Source: Pseudomonas alcaligenes
GTDB lineage: Bacteria; Pseudomonadota; Gammaproteobacteria; Pseudomonadales; Pseudomonadaceae
Direction of reading: 5' to 3'
NCBI RefSeq assembly: GCF_014490745.1
Contig: NZ_LZEU01000001.1
Coordinates: forward strand, 3,437,501-3,501,500
Length of the DNA: 64,000 nucleotides
The position numbers were made by a program, and so were the translations under genes. The notes below the pieces were generated by a model. It saw nothing but the letters and a program-made list of their open reading frames with translations, was not told the DNA's origin and ran no database searches. Numbering within the stretch: position 1 is the first letter of the stretch; the number at the start of each line of letters is the position of its first letter. Below, one piece after another: positions 51,792-60,056 of the stretch.

Positions 51792-53672
51792 TCAGGCCGG
51801 CGGCTCGTAGCGCACCAGCTGCGGCTCCTGACCGCCATACAACGCCTCGATCAGCTCGGCGCGCCGCTGCAGCACCGCGCGCTGGTTGAGCGAACCCTTG
51901 TCGGTGATCTCGCCGGCATCGATGGACGGCGGCTCGGCCAGCAAGCACAGCCACTCCAGGCGATTGGCGCTGCCGGTGGCGGCGCTGTTCAGGCGCTGCA
52001 GCCAGGCCGCGAACCAGGCGCGCACGGCCGTACTGGCCAGCACCTGGGCCACACTGGCGTCTGCCGCCAGGGCAGCCAGCGCACGGCATTCGGCCAGGCG
52101 CGGGAACACCAGCAGCCCCAGGCAATCGCGCTCCGGCGCCGCCACCACCACATCCTGCACATAGGGCGCGCCATCGAGCACCACCCGGTTGCGCAGCGGG
52201 CCGACGCTGACGAACACCCCGGAAGACAACTTGAAGTCTTCGGCGATACGCCCGTCGAACATCAGCCCCAGTTGCGGCTGCTGGGCATCGGCAAACTTCA
52301 GCGCGTCGCCAGAGCGGTAGAAGCCCTCTGCGTCGAAGGCCTCGGCGGTCTGCTGCGGCGAACGCCAGTAGCCGGCCATGATGTGCGGGCCGCGGAAGCG
52401 CCCTTCCAGCTTGCCATCGAGCGGCACCAGCTTGACCTCGCAGCCCGGTGCCGGCAGGCCGATATAGCCGGCCATCGACAGCGGCCCGGTGGTGAAGGTG
52501 CAGGACGGTGAGGCTTCGGTCATGCCCAGGCCGGCCATCATGCGGATGCGCTCGCCGCAGTGCTGCTCGGCGATCCGGTCGAGACGATCCCAGACGCTCT
52601 GCGACAGCCCGGCAGCGGCGAAGAAGAACAGCTTGATGCGGGCGAAGAAGCTGTCGCGCAGCTCGGCGTCGTGCTCCAGCGCGCCCACCAGTTCTTCCCA
52701 GCCCTTGGGCACGGTGAGGTAGGCAGTGGGCGAGATGTCCTTGAGGTTGCGCAGAGTCTCGGCCATGCCCTGCGGCGTCGGCTTGCCGCCGTCGAGGTAC
52801 AGGCTGCCGCCGTTGTACAGCACGATGCCGACGTTGTGGCTGCCGCCGAAGGTATGGTTCCACGGCAGCCAGTCGACCAGCACCGGCGGCTCGATGGCGA
52901 ACTCGGGAAAGGTCTGCAGGAGCATCTGCTGGTTGGCGCAGAGCATGCCCTGGGTGGTCGGCACGGCCTTGGGCAGCTTGGTCGAACCGGAGGTGAAGAG
53001 AAACTTGGCGAGGCTGCCGGCATTGGTCGCGGCAAAGGCGCGGTCGGCCTGTGCGCAATCGCCCGGCTGCGCCAGCAGGCTGGCGAAGGTCACGCTGGCA
53101 CGCCCCGGCAGCTCGCCGCGAGTGAAGATCAGCGGGGTAGCGGCCGGGCTCAGGGCCTCGATGGCACGTCCGAACGGCTGGGCATCGGCGGCGAAGATCA
53201 GTCCCGGCTGCAGCAGCTCGAAGATGTGCCGCAGCTTGGCCAGATCCTGCGACAGCAGCGCGTAGGCCGGCGACACCGGGCAATAGGGAATCCCCGCATA
53301 CAGGGCAGCAAAGGCCAGCTGCAGGTGCTCCAGGTCGTTGCCCGAGAGGATCACCAGCGGCCGCTCGGCGCACAGGCCGTAGCCCAGCAGGGCCTGGGCC
53401 AGGTTGCGCACATTGGCCAGCATCTGCCGGTAACTGATGCGCCGCCAGCTGCCATCGGCTGCCCGCTCGGCGACCAGGGTCGCCTCCGGCCTCAGCTCGG
53501 CCCAGTGCAACAGGCGATCGAGCAGGCGCTCGGGTGCGGCCTGCAGGGGCTCCTCGGCACGCAGATAAACCACCCCATCGGCACCGGGGGTGACAATTAC
53601 CGCGGGCTGGCCGATGGCGACCTGGCGATAGCGCACCGGCTGCGGCCGCTGCGCCATGGATTCAACATTCAC
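51792..53672 (-). CDS. fcs: Feruloyl-CoA synthetase Fcs
   Basis: This 626-residue acyl-adenylate/CoA ligase activates ferulate, caffeate or p-coumarate to the CoA thioester. The AMP-binding motif FLFTSGSTKLPKAV is near residue 220, and later motifs include GLGMTEASPSCTFTTGPL, FDAEGFYRSGDALKF and FDGRIAEDFKLSSGVFV. The start is the GTG at 53672 with GAGGAAGG upstream. An ATG at 53657 is possible, and the open frame reaches 53798, where ATG overlaps the vdh stop. It follows ech and vdh in the same direction. Confidence 0.92.
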   Translation of the reverse strand: MNVESMAQRPQPVRYRQVAIGQPAVIVTPGADGVVYLRAEEPLQAAPERLLDRLLHWAELRPEATLVAERAADGSWRRISYRQMLANVRNLAQALLGYGLCAERPLVILSGNDLEHLQLAFAALYAGIPYCPVSPAYALLSQDLAKLRHIFELLQPGLIFAADAQPFGRAIEALSPAATPLIFTRGELPGRASVTFASLLAQPGDCAQADRAFAATNAGSLAKFLFTSGSTKLPKAVPTTQGMLCANQQMLLQTFPEFAIEPPVLVDWLPWNHTFGGSHNVGIVLYNGGSLYLDGGKPTPQGMAETLRNLKDISPTAYLTVPKGWEELVGALEHDAELRDSFFARIKLFFFAAAGLSQSVWDRLDRIAEQHCGERIRMMAGLGMTEASPSCTFTTGPLSMAGYIGLPAPGCEVKLVPLDGKLEGRFRGPHIMAGYWRSPQQTAEAFDAEGFYRSGDALKFADAQQPQLGLMFDGRIAEDFKLSSGVFVSVGPLRNRVVLDGAPYVQDVVVAAPERDCLGLLVFPRLAECRALAALAADASVAQVLASTAVRAWFAAWLQRLNSAATGSANRLEWLCLLAEPPSIDAGEITDKGSLNQRAVLQRRAELIEALYGGQEPQLVRYEPPA

Positions 53673-53797
53673 TTCGCCTTCCTCTCTTGCGGCGCCAGCG
53701 GACGAATCCTCGGATTCGCTGCCGGGCACGGATTGTTCTTGTTCTTCGCGTCTGCTCACGACCAGCCGGGCGCCATGCGGCGCCCCACTGCACGGCA

Positions 53798-55246
53798 TCA
53801 GATCGGGTAGTGGCGCGGCCCGTTCTGTACCGTGACCCAGCGCAACTGGGTGAAGTGCTCGATCGAGGCGCGGCTGCCGAAGCTGCCATAGCCGCTGGAC
53901 TTGACCCCGCCGAAAGGCATCTGCGCTTCGTCGTGCACGGTCGGCCCGTTGATGTGGCAGATGCCGGACTCGACCCGCTGGGCCAGGGCCAGCGCCCGCG
54001 ACACGTCGCGACTGAAGATCGCCGCCGACAGGCCGAACTCCGAGTCGTTGGCCAGGCGCAGCAGTTCCTCGTCGCCCTCGCCGCGCAGTACCACGGCCAC
54101 CGGGCCGAAGGACTCCTCGCGGTACAGGCGCATCGCCGAAGTCACCTCGTCGAGCAGCACCGGCTGCATGATGCTGCCCTCCAGGCCGCCGCCGGAAACC
54201 AGGCAGGCGCCATGGGCGAGCGCATCGTCCACCAGTGCCTGGATGCGCTGCCCGGCCGCCGCATCGATCAGCGAGCCCAGCTGCGCATCACCGTCCTGCG
54301 GGTTGCCGGCGCGCAGCCTGGCGACACGGAAGGCCAGCTTGAGCACGAAGGCATCGGCGACCTTGGCATCGACGATCAGGCGCTCGGTGGACATGCAGAT
54401 CTGCCCCTGGTTGAAGTAGGCGCCGAACACCGCGGCATCCACCGCCGCATCCAGGTCGGCATCGTCCAGCACCAGCAGCGGCGCCTTGCCGCCCAGCTCC
54501 AGCAACGCCGGCTTGAGGTGGCGCGCGGCCAGCTCGCCGACGATGCGCCCGACATGGGTGGAGCCGGTGAAGTTGACCCGCCGTACCGCCGGGTTGGCGA
54601 TCAGCCGCGCGACTATGGCTGGCGCATCCTCCGGCGCATTGCTGATCACGTTGACCACGCCGTCGCCCAGCCCGGCCTCGTGCAGCACCTGGCCGATCAG
54701 GCGATGGGTGCAGGGACTCAGCTCCGAGGCTTTCAGCACCACGGTATTGCCGCAGGCCAGCGGCATCGCCAGGGCGCGCACGCCAAGGATCACCGGGGCG
54801 TTCCACGGTGCAATGCCGAGCACCACGCCGCACGGCTGGCGCAGGCCCATGGCGAAACTGCCGGGCACGTTGGACGGAATCACCTCGCCGAGAATCTGCG
54901 TGGTCATCGCCGCCGCCTCGCGCAGCATGCCGGCCGCCAGCTGCACGTTGAAGCCGTACCAGTTGGCCGCTGCGCCGGTTTCGCTGGCAGCGCCCATGAA
55001 CTCGGGCGCACGCGCCTCCATCAGCTCGGCGGCCTTGAGCAGGCGCAGGCGGCGCTCGCCGGGCGCCAGCGCGGCCCAGGCGGGAAACGCCGCCTGGGCC
55101 GCGGCCACCGCCGCATCGGCATCCTCCAGGGTGGCGGCGGCCACCCGCGCCACCACCTCGTTGGTGAAAGGACTACGCCGCTCGAAAGTACGGCCATCGG
55201 CAGCCGGGCGGGCCTGGCCGGCGATCAGCAAGGGCACGTCGAACAT
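53798..55246 (-). CDS. vdh: Vanillin dehydrogenase Vdh
   Basis: This 482-residue NAD-dependent aldehyde dehydrogenase has N149 (PWN), K172, E250 (LELGGKAP) and the catalytic C284 (NQGQICMST). Closest in style to Pseudomonas Vdh, it oxidises vanillin to vanillate, and also 4-hydroxybenzaldehyde. It lies between ech and fcs, the standard ferulate cluster, 54 bases after ech. The motifs alone would fit other aldehyde dehydrogenases; context makes Vdh firm. Confidence 0.92.
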   Translation of the reverse strand: MFDVPLLIAGQARPAADGRTFERRSPFTNEVVARVAAATLEDADAAVAAAQAAFPAWAALAPGERRLRLLKAAELMEARAPEFMGAASETGAAANWYGFNVQLAAGMLREAAAMTTQILGEVIPSNVPGSFAMGLRQPCGVVLGIAPWNAPVILGVRALAMPLACGNTVVLKASELSPCTHRLIGQVLHEAGLGDGVVNVISNAPEDAPAIVARLIANPAVRRVNFTGSTHVGRIVGELAARHLKPALLELGGKAPLLVLDDADLDAAVDAAVFGAYFNQGQICMSTERLIVDAKVADAFVLKLAFRVARLRAGNPQDGDAQLGSLIDAAAGQRIQALVDDALAHGACLVSGGGLEGSIMQPVLLDEVTSAMRLYREESFGPVAVVLRGEGDEELLRLANDSEFGLSAAIFSRDVSRALALAQRVESGICHINGPTVHDEAQMPFGGVKSSGYGSFGSRASIEHFTQLRWVTVQNGPRHYPI

Positions 55247-55300
55247 GGAACACCTCGGATAAAAAGGTTGAGGGCTAGGCCCGCGGCCCAGCCCTAAGGC

Positions 55301-56131
55301 TCAGCGCTTGTAGGCCTGCAGACCGGGCTTGATGCTCTTGTCGTCGAGGAACTGCTTCATGCCCTGCTCGCGGCCACCTTCGGTGTCGAGCAGGCGCGAC
55401 TGGTCGAGCTTGGCGTACAGGTAATCCTCGTTCTGCTCCCAGGTCAGCTCGCGGCAGCGCTTGAAACCGATCTTCGCCGCGCGCAGCACCACCGGGTTCT
55501 TCTCCAGCAGGTTGTTGGCCAGCTCGATGGTGGTTTCACGCAGCTGCGCCAGCGGCACGCTCTGGTTGACCAGGCCCATGGCCGCGGCCTTCTGCCCACC
55601 GAAGGTCTTGCCGGTCATGATGTAGTACAGCGACTCACGATGGCCGCAGGTGTCGGCCATGGCCTTGCTCACCAGGTTGCCCGGCGGGATGCCCCAGTTG
55701 ATCTCGGACAGGCCGAAGGTCGCCTCGTCGGCGCAGATCGCCAGGTCGCAGGCCACCAGCGGGCTGAAACCACCACCGAAGCACCAGCCGTTGACCATGG
55801 CGATGGTCGGCTTGGTGTACATGCGCAGCAGCTTCCACTGCCATTGCGAAGCCTCGCGGCGGATCTTCTCCTGGAGGATTTCCGGGCCGGCGTCGATTTC
55901 GCGGAAGTACTCCTTGAGATCCATCCCGGCCGTCCACGACTCGCCGGCACCGGTCAGCACCAGCACACGCGCCTCGGCATCCTGCTCCAGGGTTTCCAGC
56001 ACCTCAACCATCTCGCGGTTGAGGGTCGGGCTCATGGCATTGCGCTTCTCCGGACGATTGAGCGTCACCCAGGCGATACCCGCCTCCAGCTCGACCTTCA
56101 CGGTTTGCCAACGGCCTTCATAGCTACTCAT
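55301..56131 (-). CDS. ech: Hydroxycinnamoyl-CoA hydratase-lyase Ech (HCHL)
   Basis: This 276-residue crotonase-fold enzyme converts feruloyl-CoA to vanillin and acetyl-CoA. Residues known to be important in Pseudomonas HCHL are at the same positions here: Ser123 in GGGFSP, Glu143 in LSEINWG and Tyr239 in EDYLYAK. Length is identical to the Pseudomonas enzyme. It is the first gene of the operon, with a likely promoter and MarR operator at 56165-56200. Confidence 0.95.
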   Translation of the reverse strand: MSSYEGRWQTVKVELEAGIAWVTLNRPEKRNAMSPTLNREMVEVLETLEQDAEARVLVLTGAGESWTAGMDLKEYFREIDAGPEILQEKIRREASQWQWKLLRMYTKPTIAMVNGWCFGGGFSPLVACDLAICADEATFGLSEINWGIPPGNLVSKAMADTCGHRESLYYIMTGKTFGGQKAAAMGLVNQSVPLAQLRETTIELANNLLEKNPVVLRAAKIGFKRCRELTWEQNEDYLYAKLDQSRLLDTEGGREQGMKQFLDDKSIKPGLQAYKR

Positions 56132-56164
56132 GTCACACGCCTCATCTGTCTGTGGAGTGCTGCA

Positions 56165-56200
56165 AAGCTATGCGGACAAATTAGTTATGTCAATTAACTA
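56165..56200 (-). promoter_or_regulatory. Promoter and MarR-type operator for the ech-vdh-fcs operon
   Basis: On the minus strand TTGACA (56193-56188) is a perfect -35, and TAGCTT (56170-56165) is 17 bases downstream as -10. The arms TAGTTA (56182-56187) and TAACTA (56195-56200) flank the -35 with a 7-base spacer, so a bound dimer would block polymerase. The likely binder is the divergent MarR protein. Confidence 0.7.
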
Positions 56201-56394
56201 TTTTCCCAAAAATAGCCAACCAGAGCAGAAACAAGCCGCCCTACACACAGGGAACCGAACACATGAAACGGCAAAAAACGGCGAAAATTAGCAATAAAAA
56301 CCTGTAAGCCCTGCCGATTAGGAGGTCGAGGCTGGGCATGGCTCACGCCATTCATTACAATAATTAATCAAATGGATTCCCACAGGATTGCCCC

Positions 56395-56859
56395 ATGCCG
56401 CGCAAGCCCAAGCCCCTCCCCGCTCCGCCTGCCACGGAGCCGCTCGACAGCGCGCTGAACAACCTGGTCGGCTATGTGATGCGCCGCGTGCAGATGACGC
56501 TCACCCAGCACCTCAGCCAGCGGCTGGAGGAACACGACATCCGCCCGGCGCAGTTCACCGCGCTGAGCATCATCGAGCAGTCGCCGGGGCTGATGCAGGC
56601 CGACCTGGCCAAGGCATTGGCCATCGAACCGCCACAGGCGGTACTGATGATCAACAAGCTGGAAAGTCGCGGACTGGCCATGCGCATCCGCAGCAACCCG
56701 GACAAGCGCTCCTACGGCCTGTTCCTCAGCAAGAGCGGCGAGCAACTGCTCAGGCAGCTCAAGGAAATCGCCGCGCAAAGCGATCTGGACTCCACTGCAG
56801 CGCTCGCGCCCGAAGAGCGCGAGCAGCTCCTGGCGTTGCTGCACAAGCTGTACCGCTAG
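56395..56859 (+). CDS. MarR-family repressor of the ferulate operon (FerC/FerR-like)
   Basis: The 154-residue protein has the MarR winged helix: HDIRPAQFTALSIIEQSPGLMQADLAKALAIEPPQAVLMINKLESRGLAMRIRSNPDKRSYGLFLS, then a C-terminal dimerisation helix. It is divergent from ech, and MarR proteins in this position repress hydroxycinnamate genes and release on binding the CoA thioester. The effector here is inferred. An ATG at 56395 is used; a terminator follows. Confidence 0.87.
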   Translation: MPRKPKPLPAPPATEPLDSALNNLVGYVMRRVQMTLTQHLSQRLEEHDIRPAQFTALSIIEQSPGLMQADLAKALAIEPPQAVLMINKLESRGLAMRIRSNPDKRSYGLFLSKSGEQLLRQLKEIAAQSDLDSTAALAPEEREQLLALLHKLYR

Positions 56860-56867
56860 GCAAAGAA

Positions 56868-56887
56868 AAGGGCCGCAAGCGGCCCTT
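56868..56887. terminator. Rho-independent terminator (mainly for the amidohydrolase gene)
   Basis: AAGGGCCGC (56868-56876) and GCGGCCCTT (56879-56887) are perfect arms with a 2-base loop. On the minus strand the stem is followed by TTTTCTTT, so it terminates the amidohydrolase transcript; on the plus strand it may stop the MarR gene. Confidence 0.85.
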
Positions 56888-56905
56888 CCCGTTCAGCCCC
56901 GCGCT

Positions 56906-58849
56906 TTATAGCTGGCTGTACACCGTCTTGCCGCGGAACACGGTCTGCAGCACCTGGGTGTCGGCGATCTTCGCCGGTTCGCCCTGCTTGACCAGGTCGA
57001 ACAGGTTGCGGTCGAGCACGATGAAGTCGGCCGACTTGCCCGGCTCGATCGAGCCGATGAGCTTGTCCTGGCGTACCGCCCGCGCCCCGTTGATGGTGTA
57101 GGCATCCAGCATCTGCTCCAGCGTGGCGCCCTGCTTGGCGTTGTAGGCCGGCTTGCCGGGGATGGCACGGGTAATCCCGGCCGCGATGTTCATGAACGGC
57201 CGCGGATCACGGGAATCGACCGGCGCATCGCTGCCAGCCACCAGTACCGCGCCGGCCTTGGCCGTGTTGCCCACCGGGTAGATGGCATTCCAGCTGTAGT
57301 TGTTCGGGTTGTAGAGCAGGTCGTCGATCGCCTGGCCCTTGTGGCTCTTCTCCAGGAACGGGGTGATCAGCATGTCGTACTCCGGCTGCTGGTTGATCCA
57401 GGCATAGGTGTACGTGAGGTACACGCCCAGCTCGCCCAGGCGCTTCTGGTCGTCCGGGTGCACCACTTGCAGGTGGGCGATGGTGTGCGGGATATGCCGA
57501 TCGCCATTGCGCTGGCGAGCGGCCTGCAGGGCATCGATGGCGACATGGGTGGCGCGGTCGCCGACGCTGTGCACGTGGATGCTGAAACCGGCGGCATCCA
57601 GGGCGCTGGCGTAGTTTTTGAAGTCCTCTTCCTTGTAGTTGACGATGCCGTTGTTCTTCGAGTCCTCGCTGTCCGCGGTCACGCTGACGGCACCGCTTTC
57701 TTCGTCGAGCTTGAGGTGCGGCGTCTGGTAGTTGTGCAGCATGCCGGCGTTGGGGGTGAACGGCGGCTGGCTGAAGGGGTCGCCCTCGAGCACGCCGTCG
57801 GCGAAGATTTTCACCGCGTCGGCCTTGATCAGCGGATTGTTGGCGAACTCCTCACGCACCGCCTTGGCCTTGCTCAGGTGACCGGGGATATCCACCTTGC
57901 CGGCATAGTCGTCGCCGATGAAGCAGGTGGCGAGCGTCACCCGCATGTTCAGCAGGTTCTGCTGCTGCATCTTGAGTATCTGCTCGCGGATGAAGTCGTT
58001 GGTGCAGGCATCCTGGATGCTGGTGATGCCGCTCTGCGCCATGACCTTGGCGACGTCCGGCAGGATGGCACCGTAGATGGCTTCACCCTTAGGGTCGCCC
58101 ACTTGCTGGGCGAACATGTCGAAGCTGCCGGCCGGAATCCGCTCCTTGGCGGCATCGCGCAGCACACCGGTATCCAGGCTGACATAGGGCGCCAGCTCGG
58201 CGAACACACCGCCCTTGCCCAGGGTCTGGGCAGTGAAACCGACGGTCTTGCCGCTGTCGTCCTGAGCCATGCTCAGGGCCTGCGAGTTGTAGGCACCGGC
58301 GTGGCCGTCGACCCCGGAGAGCACCACCGGATGACCCGGCGCAGCGGCATCCAGGGCCTGGCGAATGGTCTTGTAGCTGGCGGTAGGCTCGTTGCCCTCG
58401 TAGGGCACCCACTGCTCGATCTTCAGCCAGGAGCCGGGCTCGCTGGCGTAGCGCGGCAGGCACTCCTTCACCTTGCTGGCCAGCTGGTCGAGGTTCACCG
58501 CCTTGCCGTCGAGGTCGCAGACATCCAGAGCGACGGTGCCGAGCACATGGATATGGTTGTCGTGCAGGCCCGGCAGCACCATCTTGCCGCCCAGATCGAC
58601 CACCCGGTAACCCTGCTGAATGAACGCCTCGGCGCCTTCGCGGCTACCGGAATAGACGAACTTGTCGTTCGAGACGGCAATCGCCTCGACCTTACGCCGC
58701 TGGGCATCCTGGGTGTAGATCTCACCATTCAGGTAGACCGTGTTGTCGCCCGTGGCGCCGGCCGGCACGGGCGTCTGGCTGCAACCGGCAATGCCGGCCA
58801 GCAGGACGAAGGAGGAAAGCGCCAGGTGTTGTTTTAATTCGAGCCGCAT
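56906..58849 (-). CDS. Lipoprotein amidohydrolase (YtcJ-like)
   Basis: This 647-residue protein has a lipoprotein signal with lipobox IAGC (Cys23) and an amidohydrolase metal site, including HIH at residues 99-101 (DNHIHVLG). Later blocks include IHVHSVGDRATHVAIDALQAARQ (candidate His ligands) and VAGSDAPVDSRDPRPF near the C-terminus (active-site Asp). The YtcJ group hydrolyses amide or ester bonds; the substrate is unknown. The export signal puts it in the outer envelope. The promoter holds a 14-bp palindrome, and a TetR gene is divergent. Confidence 0.88.
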   Translation of the reverse strand: MRLELKQHLALSSFVLLAGIAGCSQTPVPAGATGDNTVYLNGEIYTQDAQRRKVEAIAVSNDKFVYSGSREGAEAFIQQGYRVVDLGGKMVLPGLHDNHIHVLGTVALDVCDLDGKAVNLDQLASKVKECLPRYASEPGSWLKIEQWVPYEGNEPTASYKTIRQALDAAAPGHPVVLSGVDGHAGAYNSQALSMAQDDSGKTVGFTAQTLGKGGVFAELAPYVSLDTGVLRDAAKERIPAGSFDMFAQQVGDPKGEAIYGAILPDVAKVMAQSGITSIQDACTNDFIREQILKMQQQNLLNMRVTLATCFIGDDYAGKVDIPGHLSKAKAVREEFANNPLIKADAVKIFADGVLEGDPFSQPPFTPNAGMLHNYQTPHLKLDEESGAVSVTADSEDSKNNGIVNYKEEDFKNYASALDAAGFSIHVHSVGDRATHVAIDALQAARQRNGDRHIPHTIAHLQVVHPDDQKRLGELGVYLTYTYAWINQQPEYDMLITPFLEKSHKGQAIDDLLYNPNNYSWNAIYPVGNTAKAGAVLVAGSDAPVDSRDPRPFMNIAAGITRAIPGKPAYNAKQGATLEQMLDAYTINGARAVRQDKLIGSIEPGKSADFIVLDRNLFDLVKQGEPAKIADTQVLQTVFRGKTVYSQL

Positions 58850-58858
58850 AAGATCTCC

Positions 58859-58888
58859 ATTAAATTACAGTAAATACTGTAATTTAAT
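58859..58888. promoter_or_regulatory. Perfect 30-bp palindrome, likely TetR operator
   Basis: ATTAAATTACAGTA (58859-58872) and TACTGTAATTTAAT (58875-58888) are perfect 14-bp arms with a two-base centre. The site ends ten bases before the amidohydrolase start and just before its GGAG ribosome site. It is divergent from the TetR gene at 58988, the probable binder. Confidence 0.8.
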
Positions 58889-58987
58889 TAGTACCAGCGT
58901 TGCCGCAGAGCGTCAATCGACATGGTTTGACGTGCCCGGCCAAGCCAGGTGAAATGCGCCCCAACCACCGACCAAACCGAGTGCCTG

Positions 58988-59635
58988 ATGATTCCGCAAG
59001 ATTTGCAAATGCGCCGCGAGCCGCGCCAGCAGCGCACCCTGGAGATCATTCGGAGGATCGAACAGGCCACCCTGGAGCTGCTCAGGGAAGGCGGCATCAG
59101 CCTGCTCAACACCAATGCGATTGCCGAGCGCTGCGGCATCGACATCAAGTCGCTGTACCGCTTCTTCCCCAACAAGGAGGCGATCGTCTACCGCCTGGCG
59201 CAGCAGTGGCTGGAGGCCATCCGCGACCAGGAGAAGGCGATCTACGCAGGCGGCCTGGGCCTGATCGAAACCTGGAACGCGCTGGATGACATGATCGACC
59301 GCCTCGAGCAGCAGTACTCGGGCTACGGCGCGCTATGGCAGGCCATGGATCTGATCCCGGCGCTGCATGATCTGGAGGCGGAACATGAAGCCATCCAGCT
59401 CGCCAGCATGGCGCTGCTGCTGCGCCAGCACGGCTGCCAGTGGCCGGAGCAGACCCTGAACGAGCTGGTGCGCTACCTCTACCGCACCTGGGATGTGGTC
59501 AAGCAGGGCAGTATCGAACAGGGCGATGCGCGCGGCCTGATGTGGCGCGCCCACAAGGCCTGGCAGCACCGCTTGCTGCTGGCGGCAGTCGGCACCCGGG
59601 ACGCCGCCGAATTCGAGCAGCTGCTGCAGGGCTGA
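58988..59635 (+). CDS. TetR-family regulator
   Basis: The 215-residue protein has an N-terminal TetR helix-turn-helix (RTLEIIRRIEQATLELLREGGISLLNTNAIAERCGIDIKSLYRFFPNKEAIVYRLAQQW, about residues 15-75) and an all-helical ligand domain. Start is the ATG at 58988; a GTG at 58949 is an alternative with no better site. It likely represses the divergent amidohydrolase through the palindrome at 58859-58888. The ligand is unknown. Confidence 0.88.
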   Translation: MIPQDLQMRREPRQQRTLEIIRRIEQATLELLREGGISLLNTNAIAERCGIDIKSLYRFFPNKEAIVYRLAQQWLEAIRDQEKAIYAGGLGLIETWNALDDMIDRLEQQYSGYGALWQAMDLIPALHDLEAEHEAIQLASMALLLRQHGCQWPEQTLNELVRYLYRTWDVVKQGSIEQGDARGLMWRAHKAWQHRLLLAAVGTRDAAEFEQLLQG

Positions 59636-59662
59636 GCACTCAACGCCCAGCCGGCAGCCTGC

Positions 59663-60055
59663 TCAGTCGAGCGACTCGACGCCGAGCTCGTCCCACACCT
59701 CTTCGGCCAGGTGGAAGGTCGCGTTGGCCGCCGGGATGCCGCAGTAGATGGCGCTCTGCATCAGCACCTCCTTGATCTCCTCGCGGCTCACCCCGTTGTT
59801 CTTTGCCGCCTTGAGGTGCAGGCGCAGCTCGCCCTCGCGGTTCATGCCGATCAGCATGGCGATGGTGATCAAGCTGCGGGTATGCCGCGGCAGCCCCGGG
59901 CGCGTCCAGATATCGCCCCAGGCGTGACGGGTGATCATCTCCTGGAACTCGCTATTGAACGGCGTGAGGTTGCTCAGGCTGCGCTCGACGTGGGCATCGC
60001 CCAGTACGGCGCGACGCACCTGCATGCCGGCTTCGTAACGTTGTTTCTCATCCAT
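59663..60055 (-). CDS. pcaC: 4-carboxymuconolactone decarboxylase PcaC
   Basis: This 130-residue enzyme converts gamma-carboxymuconolactone to beta-ketoadipate enol-lactone. Conserved blocks are YEAGMQVRRAVLGDAHVERSLSNLTPFNSEFQEMITRHAWGDIWTRPGLPRHTRSLITIAML and REEIKEVLMQSAIYCGIPAANATFHLAEEVW. There is no AhpD CxxC pair. The ATG at 60055 follows the pcaB stop by one base; an earlier frame opening at 60109 is not needed. It is the last gene of this pca run. Confidence 0.93.
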   Translation of the reverse strand: MDEKQRYEAGMQVRRAVLGDAHVERSLSNLTPFNSEFQEMITRHAWGDIWTRPGLPRHTRSLITIAMLIGMNREGELRLHLKAAKNNGVSREEIKEVLMQSAIYCGIPAANATFHLAEEVWDELGVESLD

Positions 60056-60056
60056 C

